In this document: positions 63,376-64,000 of the stretch, piece by piece
How the letters are laid out: the number at the start of each line of letters is the position of its first letter
How positions within the stretch are numbered: the first letter of the stretch is position 1
Origin: an uncultured Prevotella sp.
GTDB taxonomy: Bacteria > Bacteroidota > Bacteroidia > Bacteroidales > Bacteroidaceae
Length of the DNA: 64,000 nt
Reading direction: 5' to 3'
NCBI GenBank assembly: GCA_947170725.1
Contig: CAMVUM010000001.1
Coordinates: 186,001-250,000 of the forward strand
The notes under the pieces: model-generated
What the model was told of the DNA's origin: nothing
The model's database searches: none
Seen by the model: only the letters and a program-made list of their open reading frames with translations
Made by a program: the position numbers and the translations under genes

Positions 63376-64000
63376 TTATGAAAAATAATATTGCATCCGT
63401 TCTGCCATCATGGTTTTGGCATCTTCCAATTGCTTGCAGATTAACTCTTTCTGCTTTTCAATGGATTCAATCTTGAAGGCAAATTCTTGTTGTAAAGAGA
63501 GTGGGGGAATTATAAATTTTATATTTCCAACAATAGTAAGATTCATGTTTTTTTGGTTTGTTCCATTTCCTAATTCACGATTAGCTTCATAACACATCTG
63601 AAAATGCCAATAACAAAAAGTAGGATTTAATGAGTCTTTACATTGTATGGCTGCACATGCTTGATTTGTTGCTGCTTTAATTCTTAATAACCCGACTTGA
63701 CCTCTTGTTTTACCTTGCCCATACATCGCAACAAGTATGGTATCAGGAAGATAAATCGAACAATTGGAATTATCTATAGCTTCTTTAGTTATGTGCTCCT
63801 GAGTCTCCCAAATATATGAATTATGTACTTCCGTAGATTTAACCCATGGAATATCTCCTTCATAGTATGATACTATTTTGCGACTTGGAGTTGCACCTGT
63901 TCCTATGGATGCATATTTATTTAAAGATCCCTTTTCCCATCCTTTCGGATTACTCACCGGGTCACCGAACATATCCAGAAAAATGGATTGCGCCAGTGCA
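63376..64000 (-). CDS. hsdS: Type I restriction enzyme specificity subunit HsdS, C-terminal part
   Basis: The open frame runs off the right edge. The visible 208 codons start ALAQSIFLDMFGDPVSNPKGW, the usual central conserved region. A complete second target-recognition domain follows (ASIGTGATPSRKI, GDIPWVKSTEV, PPLSLQQEFAFKI), then the terminal coiled coil (EKQKELICKQLEDAKTMMAERM). HsdS reads the DNA half-site and so sets the methylation and cutting specificity. It is the most upstream gene of the minus-strand operon seen here. Confidence 0.93.
   Translation of the reverse strand, partial: ALAQSIFLDMFGDPVSNPKGWEKGSLNKYASIGTGATPSRKIVSYYEGDIPWVKSTEVHNSYIWETQEHITKEAIDNSNCSIYLPDTILVAMYGQGKTRGQVGLLRIKAATNQACAAIQCKDSLNPTFCYWHFQMCYEANRELGNGTNQKNMNLTIVGNIKFIIPPLSLQQEFAFKIESIEKQKELICKQLEDAKTMMAERMQYYFS

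Overview
The window reads as chromosome of a Bacteroidales bacterium, most likely Prevotellaceae. Supporting signs are promoters of the Bacteroidetes type (TTG, about 19 bp, then TAnnTTTG), a SprA type IX secretion translocon, diaminopimelate dehydrogenase, a Bacteroidales-type Gln tRNA, arm-binding tyrosine recombinases and a dense set of plant-polysaccharide enzymes. No database search was possible. Family names rest on motifs and remembered family signatures.

Layout. 0-5 kb: start of a RecD-like helicase, a von Willebrand A lipoprotein, a small secreted protein, ddh and an AAA ATPase. 5.3-13.7 kb: ruvA and the giant sprA. 13.8-27.3 kb: a carbohydrate cluster (GH28; then on the minus strand GH127, GH30, DUF2264/GH154-like, heparinase II/III-like and GH35), interrupted at 15.2-17.6 kb by a small island with a dead integrase and a RhuM-Doc fusion. 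27.6-39.6 kb: core genes (YitT, rsfS-ftsH-cdsA, tRNA-Gln, DUF349, corA, pepD, flippase-like protein, glycine-zipper lipoprotein). 39.8-42.5 kb: a repeat element and a small, lower-GC accessory trio (lipoprotein, DUF805, CoiA-like nuclease). 42.8-49.1 kb: PL1 pectate lyase with a probable type IX sorting tail, gdhA, rlpA, metY, rsmA. 49.2-50.3 kb: gene-free stretch with a strong promoter and a probable structured RNA. 50.3-52.3 kb: intact tyrosine recombinase and cyclophilin. 52.9-64 kb: AT-rich accessory region with two acetyltransferases, several broken genes, a DinD-RhuM fusion and a type I restriction locus (hsdR, fic, partial hsdS) running off the right edge.

Functional links. SprA would export cargo such as the PL1 lyase. 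The GH127/GH30/GH154-like/GH35 set fits stepwise removal of arabinose, galactose and glucuronic acid from arabinogalactan side chains, with GH28 and PL1 acting on pectin. No SusC/SusD or regulator gene lies beside them, but a LacI-type palindrome overlaps the likely GH35 transcription start.

The most unusual points are the RhuM module fused to two different partners (Doc-like Fic and DinD) in two separate islands; a run of genes near the restriction locus each broken by an in-frame stop; a family of short palindromic repeats; candidate leaderless genes; and an unannotated RNA at 49.3-49.6 kb.
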